Assembly (NCBI GenBank): GCA_011800805.1
Contig: MPNW01000122.1
Span: 266,571 to 330,570 of the forward strand
Source: Hirudo medicinalis
Lineage: Eukaryota; Annelida; Clitellata; Hirudinida; Hirudinidae
Length of the DNA: 64,000 nucleotides
Reading direction: 5' to 3'
Shown: one piece after another, positions 29,294-44,103 of the stretch
Layout of the letters: the number at the start of each line of letters is the position of its first letter
Position numbering within the stretch: the stretch's first letter is position 1
The notes under the pieces: model-generated
What the model was told of the DNA's origin: nothing
The model's database searches: none
What the model saw: only the letters and a program-made list of their open reading frames with translations
Position numbers and translations under genes: made by a program

Positions 29294-30390
29294 ATATTGA
29301 AGTTCAAATATTGATACTCTTGCATATATTTTAAGTAAATCTTTAGCACAGACTTTAATGAATGTAATAAATAATTATCATTAAAAGAAATAAATGAAAT
29401 ACTTACTTTTCATTTTGCTCATTCAAATTTCAGAGGTCATTTGCTTCAGTCTAAAAAATTTTTCCTGTCTGAAGTTTGCAAAAACCGCCGCAACACTTAA
29501 CGGCCAGAAATTTGTTTTACCAACTAACGTAAAATTTCTCTCAGCTGGAAATTGCTATATTATATCACTAGTGGACAAATAAGAACATAATTCCAAAGAC
29601 CCACACAAATTTCGGTTATAAATCCCAATGTCGAACAAGCCCCTTGTCCCTTTTACAACAACCGAAGTCACACCTAATGGCCAAGTGGTGTACGCTTCTC
29701 AGGAGTTTATCGATTATGAAATATTTATTTTTATAATGACACTTAGTGACAGATAAACAATAACATTATTTTTAAAAAAATAATTTTTGCTTATACTTAA
29801 TTCTTTCGTCTGAGTAGAAATTTTATGATTGCCTGTTCTGTACAGCATTGCAACAAAATCTGTTAGTATTTCCATTCTAATTCATTCACGTATAATTCAC
29901 TGGGTAGAAGTTATTTTCTTGTAAGAATATTTAACTTGGCTTTTACCTGGTTTGAAGTTGTTAAAGGCCTTAAGCTCAAGTGGATAAAACTTATAAAAGT
30001 TTATTCTAAAAGTTATTCTATTATTTATTCTAAAAACAAAAACTGGAACGCAACAAATATTTGCCTCAACACTCGAACACCGCTACTTTAGCAACTAACT
30101 TCTGCTGGATTCATGTTCAATTACAACAATCGCCATTCTTATGCGTCTCCAATATTAAGTAATATTTCCTGGACAAATTTAATTAAAATTTAATTGAAAG
30201 TCTCGAAACATTCCGACTTTATCTAAGACTTTGACAAAAGAGATTTCATCCGATTTTAGGCAAAAAAGAAACAAAAAAACTGATGTGATATTTCACAATC
30301 TTCGTGTTTACCGCTTCAACTTGTTTAAAACATTATCTTTAGAATACAAGGAATAAACATATTTAATTGCCTCTGAAGTTCATGCACTTT
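29294..30390. other. Intergenic region with a short secreted-peptide-like ORF
   Basis: Apart from the short ORF at 29394-29582, no feature is supported. At 29629-29715 a second short plus-strand frame starts MSNKPLVPFTTTEVTPNGQ, without further support. Confidence 0.35.
29394..29582 (+). CDS. Possible small secreted peptide, 62 residues
   Basis: ATG opens a frame beginning MKYLLFILLIQISEVICFS, a good signal-peptide shape, followed by about 43 residues with three cysteines (SLKNFSCLK, GNCYII). No homologue is recognised and the ORF is short enough to be chance. Confidence 0.2.
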   Translation: MKYLLFILLIQISEVICFSLKNFSCLKFAKTAATLNGQKFVLPTNVKFLSAGNCYIISLVDK

Positions 30391-32275
30391 TTATTTGAGT
30401 AGGCGTAAATTGCTGAGCCACTTGTCTCTATTCAAAAAGCATCCAGCAACATGACGTTGGCCTTTAAACCCCTTCCTGGCATGAATTAATCTCCAGTTGT
30501 CGATTATAAAGATCGTTCCAGGCTGCAGTAAAACCTCCACGTGATTCTTTGGGTCATCAACAATGCGAGAGAAGCACGACAAAGCTTCATAATAGGCAGA
30601 GGCAGGAATCGAAGAGGAATGCATGAGGTTGGAGGATCGGTCGAAGTGGTTGTATCTGATCCTCTTCAGACTGCCTGTTGCCTTTTCCAGTTCTATTGTT
30701 GGACATGATTCGCTAAAGGATCTTAGGTCGTCTTTGTAGCTAAAACGTAATTTATGAATAAATAAATATAAATAAGCAAATATAAATAAACATTACAGAG
30801 TAACCCTTTTGTAATCAATAGCCTACAATTACCTACCTGAAGTTAGTTAGGTGGGAAGTCAGTATCTGGTAAGCTTGATCATTCAGTTGTCTGAGATCTT
30901 CGACGACCTGCAATCCATCCATCATAATGAATTCTCCTCCTTCTTCGGCTACTTTTAAATGCTGGAAAACCTAATTTTGAAAATTTCGACAAGAATTAGG
31001 CAGTTTATTTCAAATTAATTAAAACATTTTTTGAATTTATCGCAGCACTTTTGCACGTTATTGATCTTTAATCAAAAGTAAGCGGTAACACTAATGATCC
31101 GCAGCACGTGCATTACTTGACACTATCAAAAATATTCCATTTGATCAATACAAATTCTTTAAAATAATATTAAAATGAATTTATTGTAACCAACCAAAAA
31201 AGCAGGTGGTTCTGTTAAATAGTTTCCGTCCGTGTGAGGTCCCAAAAAATCGTTAGTAAACGCTGAATCCTTAATTTCTCCTTTATTGACATCTTCCACC
31301 TTTGTATATTCCAAATGCCATATCCTACCAAGGTAGGTTTCCTTGACGTCCGAAATGAGCTCAGCAGCTTCAACAATCGCTTCTGTATTATTGGGAGAGT
31401 TTTCAATTTGGAGGAAACCGAATTCATACAACTTCTCACAGGCGGATTTCAATGTTGCTTTGTCATTAATTAAACTCTTGAAGTCTATCTTCTCCCGCAT
31501 GTAGGAGATGATCTAAATTAAAATTAATCCAAATAATAAATATTTTACGTTTTCTTAATTTATCTCGAGATTATATCTTCAGCTTCTTTAATAGAGTAAA
31601 GATAATTTAGTAAAATAAATAAGTAATAATGTGTTTACATTGCTGGCATTCCAGCGATATTGCTTTTTGTCTGGAAAATGAAGATTCTCGTTGTTAAATA
31701 CGGTTTTAACCCATTCCTTGTCGTATTGCGATATGTGTCTGTCCTTCCAATGAACTTTCACCAAATTTCCTTCTCCAGTTTCGTTCAAACTCTCAACTTC
31801 AAACGCCTTTGGACTGAGTCTGCGTTAAAATGTCGATTAGAAGTTTTATTTGATATTAATTACACTTACATTAATCCACTAAAATTTCTTTTTATCATGA
31901 GATTTTTTATTCGAACTTCTTTAAATACTTTAAATAATAAATACCATAATCACAATAATTTATTTTAAATAATGAACAAATCAGTTTAATTTGGATGCAC
32001 CTGTGAAAGAGCACATTTCTTTGTTGAGTCTCAAGATTGTAACATTCGTTGCACCTGCAGTTTTCTCTCAACCATACGGAGTTGATTTCTTTCAGCTTTC
32101 CTGTCCTCAAAGAATCATCGATAGTCCAGTTAAGATTGTCATCGAATATTTTGAAGTTCTTATTGCCGAGAGGCTGATTGTGAACAGATCCACTTATTGC
32201 TGTTCTGCTAAAATTGGCTTTGATGATCCGGCACATCGCTCCTCCAAAAAGATTGATTTTATTTTTCGCAAACAT
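30391..32275 (-). CDS. TMLHE: Trimethyllysine dioxygenase (TMLHE-like), copy 1
   Basis: Five minus-strand exons join in phase: 32001-32275, 31639-31819, 31195-31512, 30837-30970 and 30391-30739, giving 418 residues (human TMLHE 421). This is a 2-oxoglutarate/Fe(II) dioxygenase that hydroxylates N6-trimethyllysine, the first step of carnitine synthesis, in mitochondria; the basic N-terminus before VWLRENCRCNECYN could be a targeting signal. That cysteine cluster is the N-terminal zinc-binding fold. The jelly-roll domain shows the HxD iron ligands in GPHTDGNY (exon 3) and the distal His with the following Arg in DNWRLIHARKGF (exon 5). YN.ET.QR and HTDGNY.TEPP fit TMLHE better than BBOX1. A second copy with the same exon plan lies at 41.8-43.8 kb on the opposite strand. 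Confidence 0.95.
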
Positions 32276-33781
<1,506 letters not shown>

Positions 33782-36700
33782 TTATTTTCGAGGAAACTTA
33801 GTCAAAGTAGTATGTGAATTTCTTAGGCCAATGAACTCTTCGACCAGAGCGTGTTTGGAGTCTAGCTGGTGGTGTTGCTGGGTTGATGGCTGGTCTTGAT
33901 GCTTCGTCGAGTGATGTTCTTGGTATTGTGGTTGGGTTGGTGGTAGACGAGACTGATGTCCCCACAGGTTGTGCTTGAGCCTGTCGATTGAAACGGTGTC
34001 ACTTCTTCCGTTCTTTCTGATGAAGTACTTCCGATGGCGTTCTTGGACATCAAATGGCCCTTCGAGTGATTGATGTAGTGGCGGTTTGTTAGAGACGACC
34101 CGGACGAATACCTGTGGTGTAGTAGCCAGGTCTTTCTGGATGTAAGAGGGTTGTTGATGCTGCTGTCTAGGCTTGAGACCTTGCATTTGCTCTCTAAGAT
34201 AAACTGCGAAAAATCGGCGGGTTGGAGTTGTCCGATGTTGGAAGCTCTCCTGGTAATTTCAGAGGTGCTCCGTAAACGAGCTCGTTAGGTGAGCACTAGA
34301 GAACCTCTTTGACGATCGCACGTATTCCAAGTAGAACCATGGGCAGTCCAAGCATCGATGGAGTTGTGCGCGATGAGCGCCGCTTTGAGTTGCCGGTGGA
34401 AGAGTTCGACCATTCCATTTGCTGCGTGGTGGTAAGCTGTTGTGCGGATATGGTGAATAGCTTACTCACCTGATGGAGAAGGTGGGATGAGAATTGGCTT
34501 TCTCTGTCGGTTATGATGGTCTCCGGCACTCCAAAGTTGGCTACTCATCCAGAGAAGAAGGTCTTCAGGTCTCCGTTGATGTGTCGGTAAGTGGAATAGC
34601 GATAGGGCCATCTTGTGAATCGATCGATGATTGTCAGGATGTGCGTATGTCCGTTGAATGCTGGCAGTTTTTTCTGACACGAAAGACATTCTCGTCACCA
34701 TGCTCTGATGTCCTTGTCCATGTGGGGCCATACGAACCGCTAGCGAATCATCCTTGAGGTTGCCCGTGCTCCAGGATGCGTGAGGGAATGCAGACTCAGA
34801 AATATCTTATGACGCAAGTTCTATGGTACCAATGGCCTCTGCGTCCTATTGAAGTTTCGACCCAGATGTAGCCGTGGCTGAATGGTAACGGAACTTCGAC
34901 GATCTTCGAGGACGGCATGTCGGTCCGAAGTGAGAGTTCTGTGGTCTGGTGTCTTGCAATTTCTTGTAGGTCGACTATTATTATCGGGTTGACTTCTGTG
35001 CGTGACAGTGCATCAGCCACGATGTTGCGCTCCCTCTTGACATACTTCACTTCTATCTTGGTGAGTGCCTGCTGGATCCGCTCTTGAAGGCGAATGTGAG
35101 CGGCTTATGGTCTGTGTAAATGGTGAATTGTCGACCCTCCAAAAGATGTTGGAAGTGTTTGACGGCCAGATATACAGCTAGCAATTCTCTATCAAAAGTA
35201 TAGCATCTCGTTTCCTCCGGGCTAAATTTCTTGGAGTGAAAAGCTACTGGCGTTGTAACTCCGTCCTTGACCTGGTCTAGAACTGCTCCGGCTGCGGAAT
35301 CTGAAGCGTCAGTTGAGAGTTGGAGTTAACCGGCTTCGTCCAGGAATGACAGACAGGTGCAGCTCTTCCTTCACCTGTTGGAACGCTTGCAGCTGGGCTG
35401 GAGTCAGGGTCGGGTGTTTGTTTGGCCCGGTCCTTGTGCTGTTATTCTTGAATACATCCGTCAATGGAGCGATGAACAGAGGGGTATGAATTTTCTGTAG
35501 AAATTTATCAGACCGGGAACCTTGTAATCTGCTATGGCGTTAACCTTGTCAGGGATTGGTTGCATGCCTTCTGCGCTCACGTGGTGTCCAAGAAATGTCG
35601 TGGAAGCGACTGCAAATTCGCCTTGTCCATGTTCACCGTGAGATGGAATTCGTCGAATCTCTTCAGCACTTTCTCCAGATGGTCGAGATGCTTCTCCATT
35701 GACGAGTTGGCGATTAGGACGTCGTCGATATAGGCGAACGCGAAATCCAGACCTCGGAGAATCTTGTCCATAAAGCGCTGGAAGGATTGGGCTGCATTCC
35801 TGAGTCCGAACGGAAGACGTATGAACTCTTACAGGCCGAATGCTATAGTTATCGATGTCTTAGGGATGTCCTCTTCCGCGTTGGGGATGTGGTGGTATGC
35901 TCTGACAAGGAGGTCGATCCTTGAGAAAACTTGTGCCTTTGACAGACTCTTGGCAAAGTCATGTAGGTGTGGGATGGGGTACCTGTCAGGAACCGTCCGG
36001 GCGTTCAGAGTTCTGTAGTCCCCTCATGGTCTCCAATCTCCTGAAGCTTTTGGAACCATGCGCAAGAGTGACGACCATGGGCTGGATGGTGGGCGAATGA
36101 TTCCCAACTGCAGCATATGGTCGAACTCAGCTTTAGCAATCTTCAACTTGTCAGGTTGTAGTAGGCGTGGCCTGGAGAAAACTGGAGGACCGTTGGTGAA
36201 GAGGTGATGCTTGACGTTGTGCGTCAAGGCGTCGTTGAAACTTGCCAGCCTGCTGAGGATAGGATACTTCTCCATTATCTTGGCCACCATCTCGACTGAC
36301 GTTCTGGCAAAATGTATCTTCGTTGGCTTCTACTTGGAGAGAGATCCGATGACCGTCAGCGATGTTGAGTTGTCGAGGGCTGGCCAGGTCCACTGACAGG
36401 TTGAAGTGCGCCAGGAAATCTGCTCCCAGGATAGGCTTCTGGACATCCGCCACCATGAAGATCCAACTGAATTGCCGCCGCAGATTCAGGTTGAGTTGCA
36501 GAGACTTCTGACCGAATGTTTTTATGACCGTGTTGTTTGCCGCGTGGAGAGTGTAGGGTGAAGGCGTGAGTGAATGCCGATGAGGAGGAGGGATGACGCT
36601 GACTTCCGCACCGGTGTCCACGAGGAACATGAGGTCGTTATTGAAATCTCTGACATATAACAGGCGACTAAGGTTGTGATGCTGGCCTAGGACAGGTGTC

Positions 36701-37470
36701 GCCTCTACTGCCGGGCCCTGTCTTTTAAATCTTCCTTCTTGAAACTGCATGGGGTGTGCACCATGGTGCCGCGTTGCCGAAGATATGGTGATACCAGCAT
36801 ATTCTTGAAACTCGGGAGGAACTGTGGGAACGCGAAAAGGATGCTCTCCTCCGACTGGATGATCTGTCGGACTTGCCTCTGTGTGATATTGGGTCTCGTC
36901 TGATGGCCAGGACTGCAAGGGTTTCGGAAATCTTCTGCAACTCTGCGGACATGTCGGGAGATGTTGAAGCCGTCGGGAACGGTGTATACGATGCCCTCTG
37001 CATTTCCATCACTCGGTCTGCCAGGTTTGCTCTGCTAACGGTTGATTCATGGCAATGGCGAGGCTGAGGATGATGTGTGCCGGTAGATTGTCCAACTATA
37101 ACTGCCGCTTGATCTCGTCGTCCATGTACTTTTACCCGACAGAGACTGCATGTATCTTAGCAGCTGCGACGGTAGCTTGTCATTAAGATGGACGTTGCCG
37201 AAAAGTGAGCCGGGTCGGCGACGAAGAACTCCGGTAGGTTGACTGCTGCGACGTTGGAAGGTCCCGGTTAATCTCACTTGTCTGAATCCAGATCGATGAG
37301 GTTGTCCATTGTGAACTCTGTCGTCGGAGGTCACCAATTTGTTGTCCTGCTGCTGAAGCTTGGTACACTCGAAGCTCGGCACAAGTAGACCGAAGTTCTC
37401 CAATGACCTCGCATATCTTTTTGCTGTGTGCATGTGCTCCTACAAGAGTTCCTAATAATAAGCAAAACAA
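33782..37470 (-). mobile_element. Broken Ty3/Gypsy-type LTR retrotransposon
   Basis: Minus-strand order: gag-like segment (about 37470-36930, with PSQLLRYMQSLSG), aspartic protease (FLVDTGAEVSVIP near 36620), reverse transcriptase (about 36290-35500, with AYIDDVL near 35730), RNase H (TDHKPLTF near 35110, ADALSR near 35010), integrase (IITDRESQF near 34510) and a C-terminal region ending at 33782. It is inactive: the protease and RT lie in different frames overlapping at 36151-36290, the RT has in-frame stops near 36027 and 35830, a frameshift near 35590, and further breaks in RNase H and integrase. No long terminal repeats could be paired. The element is notably less AT-rich than its flanks. 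It lies between TMLHE copy 1 and NTHL1. Confidence 0.93.
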
Positions 37471-37844
37471 GAAACATCAAATACTATATAAATAATTTAA
37501 AATTAAGCATCAATGCATCGTTAAAGCTTATAAAATATTTCGTATTTCGACAAAATTGAAATTATTACTTTAAATTATTAATTGAAATAACTTAAATTAT
37601 TCTTCCATAAAGTTTCAATTCCTTTAAATCTCTTGTGAAGAAATGCCGTGATTTTCTGCAATCAAATATCATGAAATATAACATAATTGCATATAACATA
37701 TAAATATATATGAGTATAACACAAATTCATAGCGTTTGGACATTTATTTAATTTTAATGGCGCTTTGTTTACCAACATTCGTTCCCGGGCTCTTTAATCG
37801 AAATCATTGTGGTCCCTAATATCTATCGACATTTTCAGATAATA
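37471..37844. other. NTHL1 upstream region
   Basis: AT-rich stretch between the retroelement and the NTHL1 start, likely holding the NTHL1 promoter and 5' UTR. No specific site could be supported. Confidence 0.4.
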
Positions 37845-40007
37845 ATGGCCACGACCAGAAGTCGTTCAGCCTTGACGGCCAAAAGATTGGCAAGTGACAT
37901 AAAGAATGAAGATATTTCTTCTGAGAAAGTGATTAAATCTAAATATTTTAAATGTTCACAAGCATCTACCCCTAAGTGCTCTGAACCTCCTTTGTGGAAA
38001 GAACAACTTGAAAATGTAAGAAAAATGCGTGAGGGCAAAGATGCACCAGTGGATACAATGGGATGTGACAAATTGAAAGATGAAAATGCTTCTCCAAAGG
38101 TAGACTGTTAATAATATTTAAGTTAGTGGAGCTGTTTTGTATCAGTCATATATCATTAATAATCTAAGATGATCTGGTTTATATATTGTTATTTTATTTA
38201 TAAAGTCAATTAGTCTAGAGTTTGTTAATGTCTTTAATCGCTCTGATGCGAGAAAAATTTGGAACATATATAGTCTTGATTTTTCTGAGCAACTGAAACT
38301 AATGTTTCTTTATTGCAATAAATACTTTTTGAAATGATTTGGCCTTTTAATATTCTGCTTGTCACATCTTTCAGGACATGAGATTTCAATGTCTGTTATC
38401 TCTAATGTTGTCCAGTCAAACAAAAGACCAAGTCACTGCAGCAGCAATGTCGAGGCTCATCGAATATGGATGCAGTGTTGAGAACATCGCATCAACAAAA
38501 GAAGCAAAAATCGAGGAACTTATCTACCCTGTTTCATTCTATAAGGTATTTTTGGAGAACATATATTTTTCATAAGAAATAATCAGACACCACCATTATT
38601 TATATATTTATTTAAACACTTCACAGTGTAATGTATAATTGGTTAAAATGATGACTTGATATTATAATGAATTGAATAATAATCCCCCAAGTAATCAATA
38701 AATGTGAATGTTTACTTTACCAGACAAAAGCAAAGCATATCAAGAAGACATCGGAGATGCTTCTCTCCAGTTATGATGCAGACATTCCAAGGTCTGTTGA
38801 AGAGCTCTGCAAACTTCCAGGTTAAGACAACGATGAAGATGATGATAAAAATCATCATGCATATCATGTGCTTCCTGATTTGCATGATAATGATGACAAA
38901 TTGGTTGCAATGTAAAAATGTGATGTGATATTCTTTAGGGGGTCATCTCGTGTATTGATTAAGCCTAGATTTACTACCACTGGCTTGCATTCTTACATGA
39001 TTTCAAACCTCTACATAAATCACAAAATGCATCTCTTCCTTCTTTAATAAACAAAAAAAGTTCCTTATCCTTATCAAATTTCACACACCAGGAATTGGTC
39101 CAAAGATGGCACACCTGACAATGCAGTGTGCATGGGATGAAGTGACAGGGATTGCTGCAGACACCCATGTCCACAGAATCTCAAATCGTCTCGGTTGGGT
39201 GAAGACAAAATCACCTCTTAAGACTCAGTCAGATCTCGAAGAATGGCTGCCCAAGTCCGTGTATTTTCAGTTTTTAATTTATTAAGAATAATAAGAAGCA
39301 CAATTTATGTGGCATAATGGCACATCATCAGAATCATTGAACCATTTATGTAACACATATTTTTATTAACACATATTTATATTAACACATATTTNNNNNN
39401 NNNNNNNNNNNNNNNNNNNNNNNNNNNNNNNNNNNNNNNNNNNNNNNNNNNNNNNNNNNNNNNNNNNNNNNNNNNNNNNNNNNNNNNNNNNNNNNNNNNN
39501 NNNNNNTATTAACACATATTTATATTAACACATATTTCCTCAAGGGCACAAACAAAGATGCAGAGCTAGGTTGCAAACATGATGCAGTGTGATTGTTTCT
39601 TTAGTAATAAATAGGTTGTAATAAGTAATAATAGCTTATGAGAATTATGTTCTTGTGTCAGTTGTTAGAACTGGTCAGATTGCATGGATTAGAAAAAGTT
39701 CAAAGAAGTTGTGGTTAAGTTAGATATGTTTTTCAATGAAGTAAGATCCAAACATTGTTAAAGCAGATCATTAAAAATTAATTTGCATTTAAGCATAGAT
39801 TCTCAACAAAGAAATGCCAACTGTAAATGGTATGAAGTGGAGTTGTTATTTATTTTTTGTAGGGATCTTTGGGGTGAGATAAATGGAATCCTGGTTGGTT
39901 TTGGGCAGCAGATCTGTCTCCCAATTCGTCCAAAATGTTCAGAATGTCTCAACAGCTCCATATGTCCATCCGCTCCCAAGCAATTCCAAAAATTGTCAAA
40001 ATCCTAA
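37845..40007 (+). CDS. NTHL1: NTHL1, endonuclease III-like DNA glycosylase/AP lyase
   Basis: Five exons join in phase: 37845-38099, 38375-38545, 38724-38820, 39092-39254 and 39863-40007, giving 276 residues (human 312). The enzyme removes oxidised pyrimidines and cleaves the abasic site in base excision repair. Visible motifs: [15 protein letters not shown] (exon 2), the helix-hairpin-helix [14 protein letters not shown] with the catalytic Lys in GPKM, the catalytic Asp in [15 protein letters not shown], and the [4Fe-4S] ligands [17 protein letters not shown] (C-x6-C-x2-C-x5-C) near the C-terminus. The N-terminus is basic ([18 protein letters not shown]), compatible with nuclear or mitochondrial import. 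An AATAAA is 9 bases after the stop. Intron 4 contains the assembly gap. Confidence 0.96.
39355..39540. repeat. Minisatellite, 16-bp unit, flanking the assembly gap
   Basis: Copies of ttatattaacacatat lie on both sides of the N run in NTHL1 intron 4. The gap is probably a longer array that could not be assembled. Confidence 0.9.
39395..39506. other. Assembly gap (112 Ns)
   Basis: Run of N inside the 16-bp minisatellite; the true length is unknown. Confidence 0.99.
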
Positions 40008-41810
40008 TTCTTCGAAATAAAACTTTTAGGCACAGTAAACATTTTTTGTATATATGGACAATGACATGTGTGCATGTTTCTATTCATATAAGGTAATGGC
40101 TGGTATGATTGAATTCTTGTACTTACCCAAATAATTTTTCTTCATATTTATAAAAATTAACCGACAAAATTTTGTCTTTGCCAGATTTTTTTTTCTTTTT
40201 TTAATATTAAAAAAAAATTAACGTCTCACAAAATAAGTTCCCGCTATTTAATAAGGTGGAACTCAGTGTCAACTCAGCTCATATTAATTTGATTTTTCTT
40301 TGTGAAGCTCAAAGCGCATCCAAAAATCATTACGTAATTATTTCAGGGGCCAAGGATATAATTTGGTGCTGCATCAAACAAAACATAAATAACTGTGGAG
40401 GATAAAGCTAAATCGTAAACTTACGAATGAATTTAATTTAAATGATAAAATGCTGATAAATTTCAATTAGCTTTATTTGGCAATGGAAAGGCAAAAAAAA
40501 GATTTTAAAACCCGGGCGGACCCCATAAAATTGCCGGACACCTGTCCCCCCTCGGCGGCCCTGACAGGGAGTCTCATTTTAGAGGGGAGATTTACCCTCA
40601 CTGATTTTCAGTTTTAAAGTTTCTTAACTTTTGAGACTGGCAAGAAAAAAGAGTCGTCGGGATAATTTGGTCAAAGTCCCTATAAATGAAACTACCTGCG
40701 TCGGTCAACAAATCAGATATTTTTCGACGAGAATAAACCGTTCCCAATCCTGGCCAGAATTAATAACAAGATTTGTTTCGCTCGCAGAACCTTTGGTATT
40801 TGAGGAAAAAATAGTTATTGTTTCGCGTGTTTTTTAAAACTTAGCTTTGCCTATTCGCCATAAGAGATTATAATTTCGGACTCAGTTAACTTTTTGCTCA
40901 CTTCTGTAAAATTTTGATTTTAAATTTAGAGATTTGCTCGCATTGCTCCCACTTTTTGGTATAAACAAAATATTTGTTTTTATAACAACGGTGTCTTTTA
41001 ATAGGTCGTTGTGTTATAAATATTCTCTGATTGTTAGAGCTAAACTTAGAGCGCAGATTGTAACCTAGAACAGAAAGCAATAGCCAGTATGCGCGGGTAG
41101 CACGCCAAACATTTTGCTCATCACCAAGCAGACCACGACTCAGACACGAACCATCTGAGTCACTTGCACGCGTTCAGCACACTTCGAAATATGGAGCAGA
41201 GACGACCTTCGTTCTGTCTGCAAGGTACGTGATCGTCTCAACGTCTTCCACATCGCAAACTGACGTATTTAAACAAAAGCATGAAAATCACGTGACTCGT
41301 GCATGATCACAAACCTGCATGCATCGTGAGACTTTGTAAAAAAAAAAAGATGTAAACACAGTTGAGATGTTTTCATTTCACCATAAAAAACTTTCACCAA
41401 AATAACACTAAGCAAAACGAAATATTTTTGACAAATTACCGTAGCATTTCAAAACGAGAAGGCGACGTACTCTCGATTCGTTTTTCAGTTTGCATAGCAA
41501 GAATGAAACTGCATCCGCCAATTTTGAAATCTGACCTTCTCGATTAAAACGAGATCTTTGCTCGCTCTTCAAATTACTACACTTCATTTCGTTTATGTGC
41601 TAGCAAAGAAGTTGTTTGTAATTTTTGACATTTTGTTTTTCAGTGATTTTATGCAGCGCCATTGACGAAGAGTATTTAATCACCTGGGTCTGGGTTTAGC
41701 ATTCACGTCTGTATACATTGACGACGGTTGTTCGTCCTCATGCGCTTAAGTTTCGAAGAATTCCTATTAGTTTAAATATTATCATTTCGTTTGCAAGAAT
41801 CTGGAAGAAA
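40008..41810. other. Intergenic region between NTHL1 and TMLHE copy 2
   Basis: Mostly AT-rich. A GC-rich patch at 40508-40575 (reverse complement begins CAGGGCCGCCGAGGGGGG) resembles the end of a DNA transposon, with a weak partner caggggccaagg at 40346. A second less AT-rich patch lies at 41085-41240. No exon is supported; 41700-41810 is in frame with TMLHE copy 2 but lacks an upstream ATG. Confidence 0.4.
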
Positions 41811-43812
41811 ATGTTTATGAGAAATAAGATCGATTTATTTGGTGCCGTTGTTTGCCGAATGATCAAGGCCAACATTTGCAGTACAAGAATATGTGGATCT
41901 GTTGGCAGCCAACCTCATAGCAACCACAAATACACCGTTTTTAATAACAATTCCAATTGGACACTCAATGAATCTCTGAGAATAGAAAAACAGAAAGATA
42001 TCAATACAGTGTGGCTGAGAGAAAATTGCAGATGCAGCAAATGTTACAACCTTGAGACACAACAAAGAAACGTTCTATTTCACAAGTTTGTTTTAAATAT
42101 CTTGAAATGAAATTACTTGTAATCATTGTAATTGTCGTATTTTTAAATTTTAATTTTTCATTATGATGATGACGATTTAGTGTTAAAACTAGTTATTTAA
42201 AACTATTAGTTCAATATTATTTCAACTATTGGTTGAAATTATGATTTCAGGCTCAATTCAAGTTCATTTGAAATCGAAAGTTTGAAAGAGGCAGGAGAAG
42301 GAGAGACAATGGAAGTTCTTTGGGGAGACAGACACATTTCCTATTACGACAAAGATTGGTTGAGGAACAAGCTTGATAACAACCACCTGAATTTTCAAGA
42401 CAAAAAGCAATTTCTCTGGGATGAAAATACTGTAATTATTTTTTTTTTATTGTGACATTAAAGTTGCTACCAGAGATTACAATTAAAACATTATAAATAA
42501 ATTATCGTAATTTAAACTTATGACATTTGTTTCTTCAGATCATTACCTACATGCAGGATAAGAAGATAGACTTCAAGAGCCTGATGAATGACAGAGCAAC
42601 ACTGAAATCTGCCTGTGAAAACTTGTACGAGCTTGGGTTCCTCCAAATTGAGAATACTCCGAAAAACCTGCATGCCACCATCCAAGCTGCTGAGCAGATA
42701 TCCCACATAAAAGACACATTTTATGGCAAGTCGTGGGAAGTCAATGTGGTGGACAACAATAATGAAAGCAAGGCTGATGTCAAAGATACCGCTTACACCA
42801 ATGTCGAGCTCGGCCCACACACAGATGGAAACTACTTTTCCGAGTCACCAGCTATATTGGTGTGACTGGAATTACTGTTATTAATTTTTAAATTTCTTAA
42901 GTCATATATTAATAATCATATTGAACAAATTACCCATCTATTAAAAGATATAGCAATTTTTTTTTTAAATTAATAATAAGTTAATCTAGTCTCAAAAGTG
43001 ATGCATGTCTCCAAAAGTGACTAAAAAAATGAATACTGCACATGTTATGATTGAATTAATTATCAAATATTCAACATATGATTAGCATAATATTATATAT
43101 ATATAATATATATGCTCTTTCCAGGTGTTCCACCATTTAAAGGTTGCTGATGAGGGTGGTGAAATGGTACTCATTGATGGATTTAAAGTGGCAGAGGAGT
43201 GCAAGCAACTCGATCCACAAGCCTATCAGATTCTTAGCACACATCTCGTTAATTTCAGGTGAACAAGTCATACCTGCAGCCGATTAGCTTAAATTAGATC
43301 CATGTTTGAGTGATAATTCTCAGCATTACTTAATGTTTATTAAAACAGAGTTTGTTTCATGAATATCAATGCATTTTTGAACATTATAGGAAATTGATTG
43401 AACTTGAAATGGATTACAATTATAATGTATTATTGGAGTACTGGACTAACAACACACATATTCCAGCTACAAGGATGACAAAAGATTTCTCAATGAAACG
43501 TGTCCGACCCTCGAAGTGGACAAAGCTACTGGCAATCTGAAGAGGATCAGGTACAACCATTACGACCGGTCTGCCCATCTCATGCATTCGCCTTCGGTTC
43601 CCGTCTCAGCTTTCTATAAAGCTCTTTCGCTCTTCTCCGATGTTGCTGACAACCCAAAGAACCGCCTCGAAATTCTCCCTCAACCCGGAACCATTTACTT
43701 GGTCGACAACTGGAGGGTCTTCCATGCAAGAAAGGCATTCAAGGGACGCAGGGTCTTTGTGGGATGCTATCTGGAAAGGGACGAATGGATGAGCAACCTT
43801 CGCACGCTCTGA
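41811..43812 (+). CDS. TMLHE: Trimethyllysine dioxygenase (TMLHE-like), copy 2
   Basis: Five exons join in phase: 41811-42085, 42251-42431, 42539-42859, 43125-43258 and 43467-43812, again 418 residues. Exons 1, 2 and 4 have exactly the lengths of copy 1 (275, 181, 134); exons 3 and 5 differ by one codon each in opposite directions. Key residues are kept: the cysteine cluster VWLRENCRCSKCYN, the iron ligands in GPHTDGNY and the distal His/Arg in DNWRVFHARKAF. The protein differs from copy 1 at many positions, most in the N-terminal 60 residues and exon 2, so the duplication is not very recent. The start was chosen by alignment with copy 1 (MFMRNKIDLFG against MFAKNKINLFG). Confidence 0.95.
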
Positions 43813-44103
43813 AACGACGGATCTTGCGACGTGTTTTTTCGAATTAATTGACTGTTGCTAGGCTGCCTTCTGTAGATTACTTTAAAGAAGTCAATTTGTT
43901 GATCCATTTGAACATCTGCTGGAGTATTGTTGGAGCAAGTTGTGCTCACCAATTATTAAATTTCATAATTTCTTGGAAGAACAAAATCAGAAATGTTAAC
44001 AAGTCTTATGAGTAAAATAATTTATTTCGTTACAATGGAAATCATGTTCCAAACAATTTAGCCACGTAACATGGGAACTTAGTCGTATCAAACTCGCAGA
44101 ACT

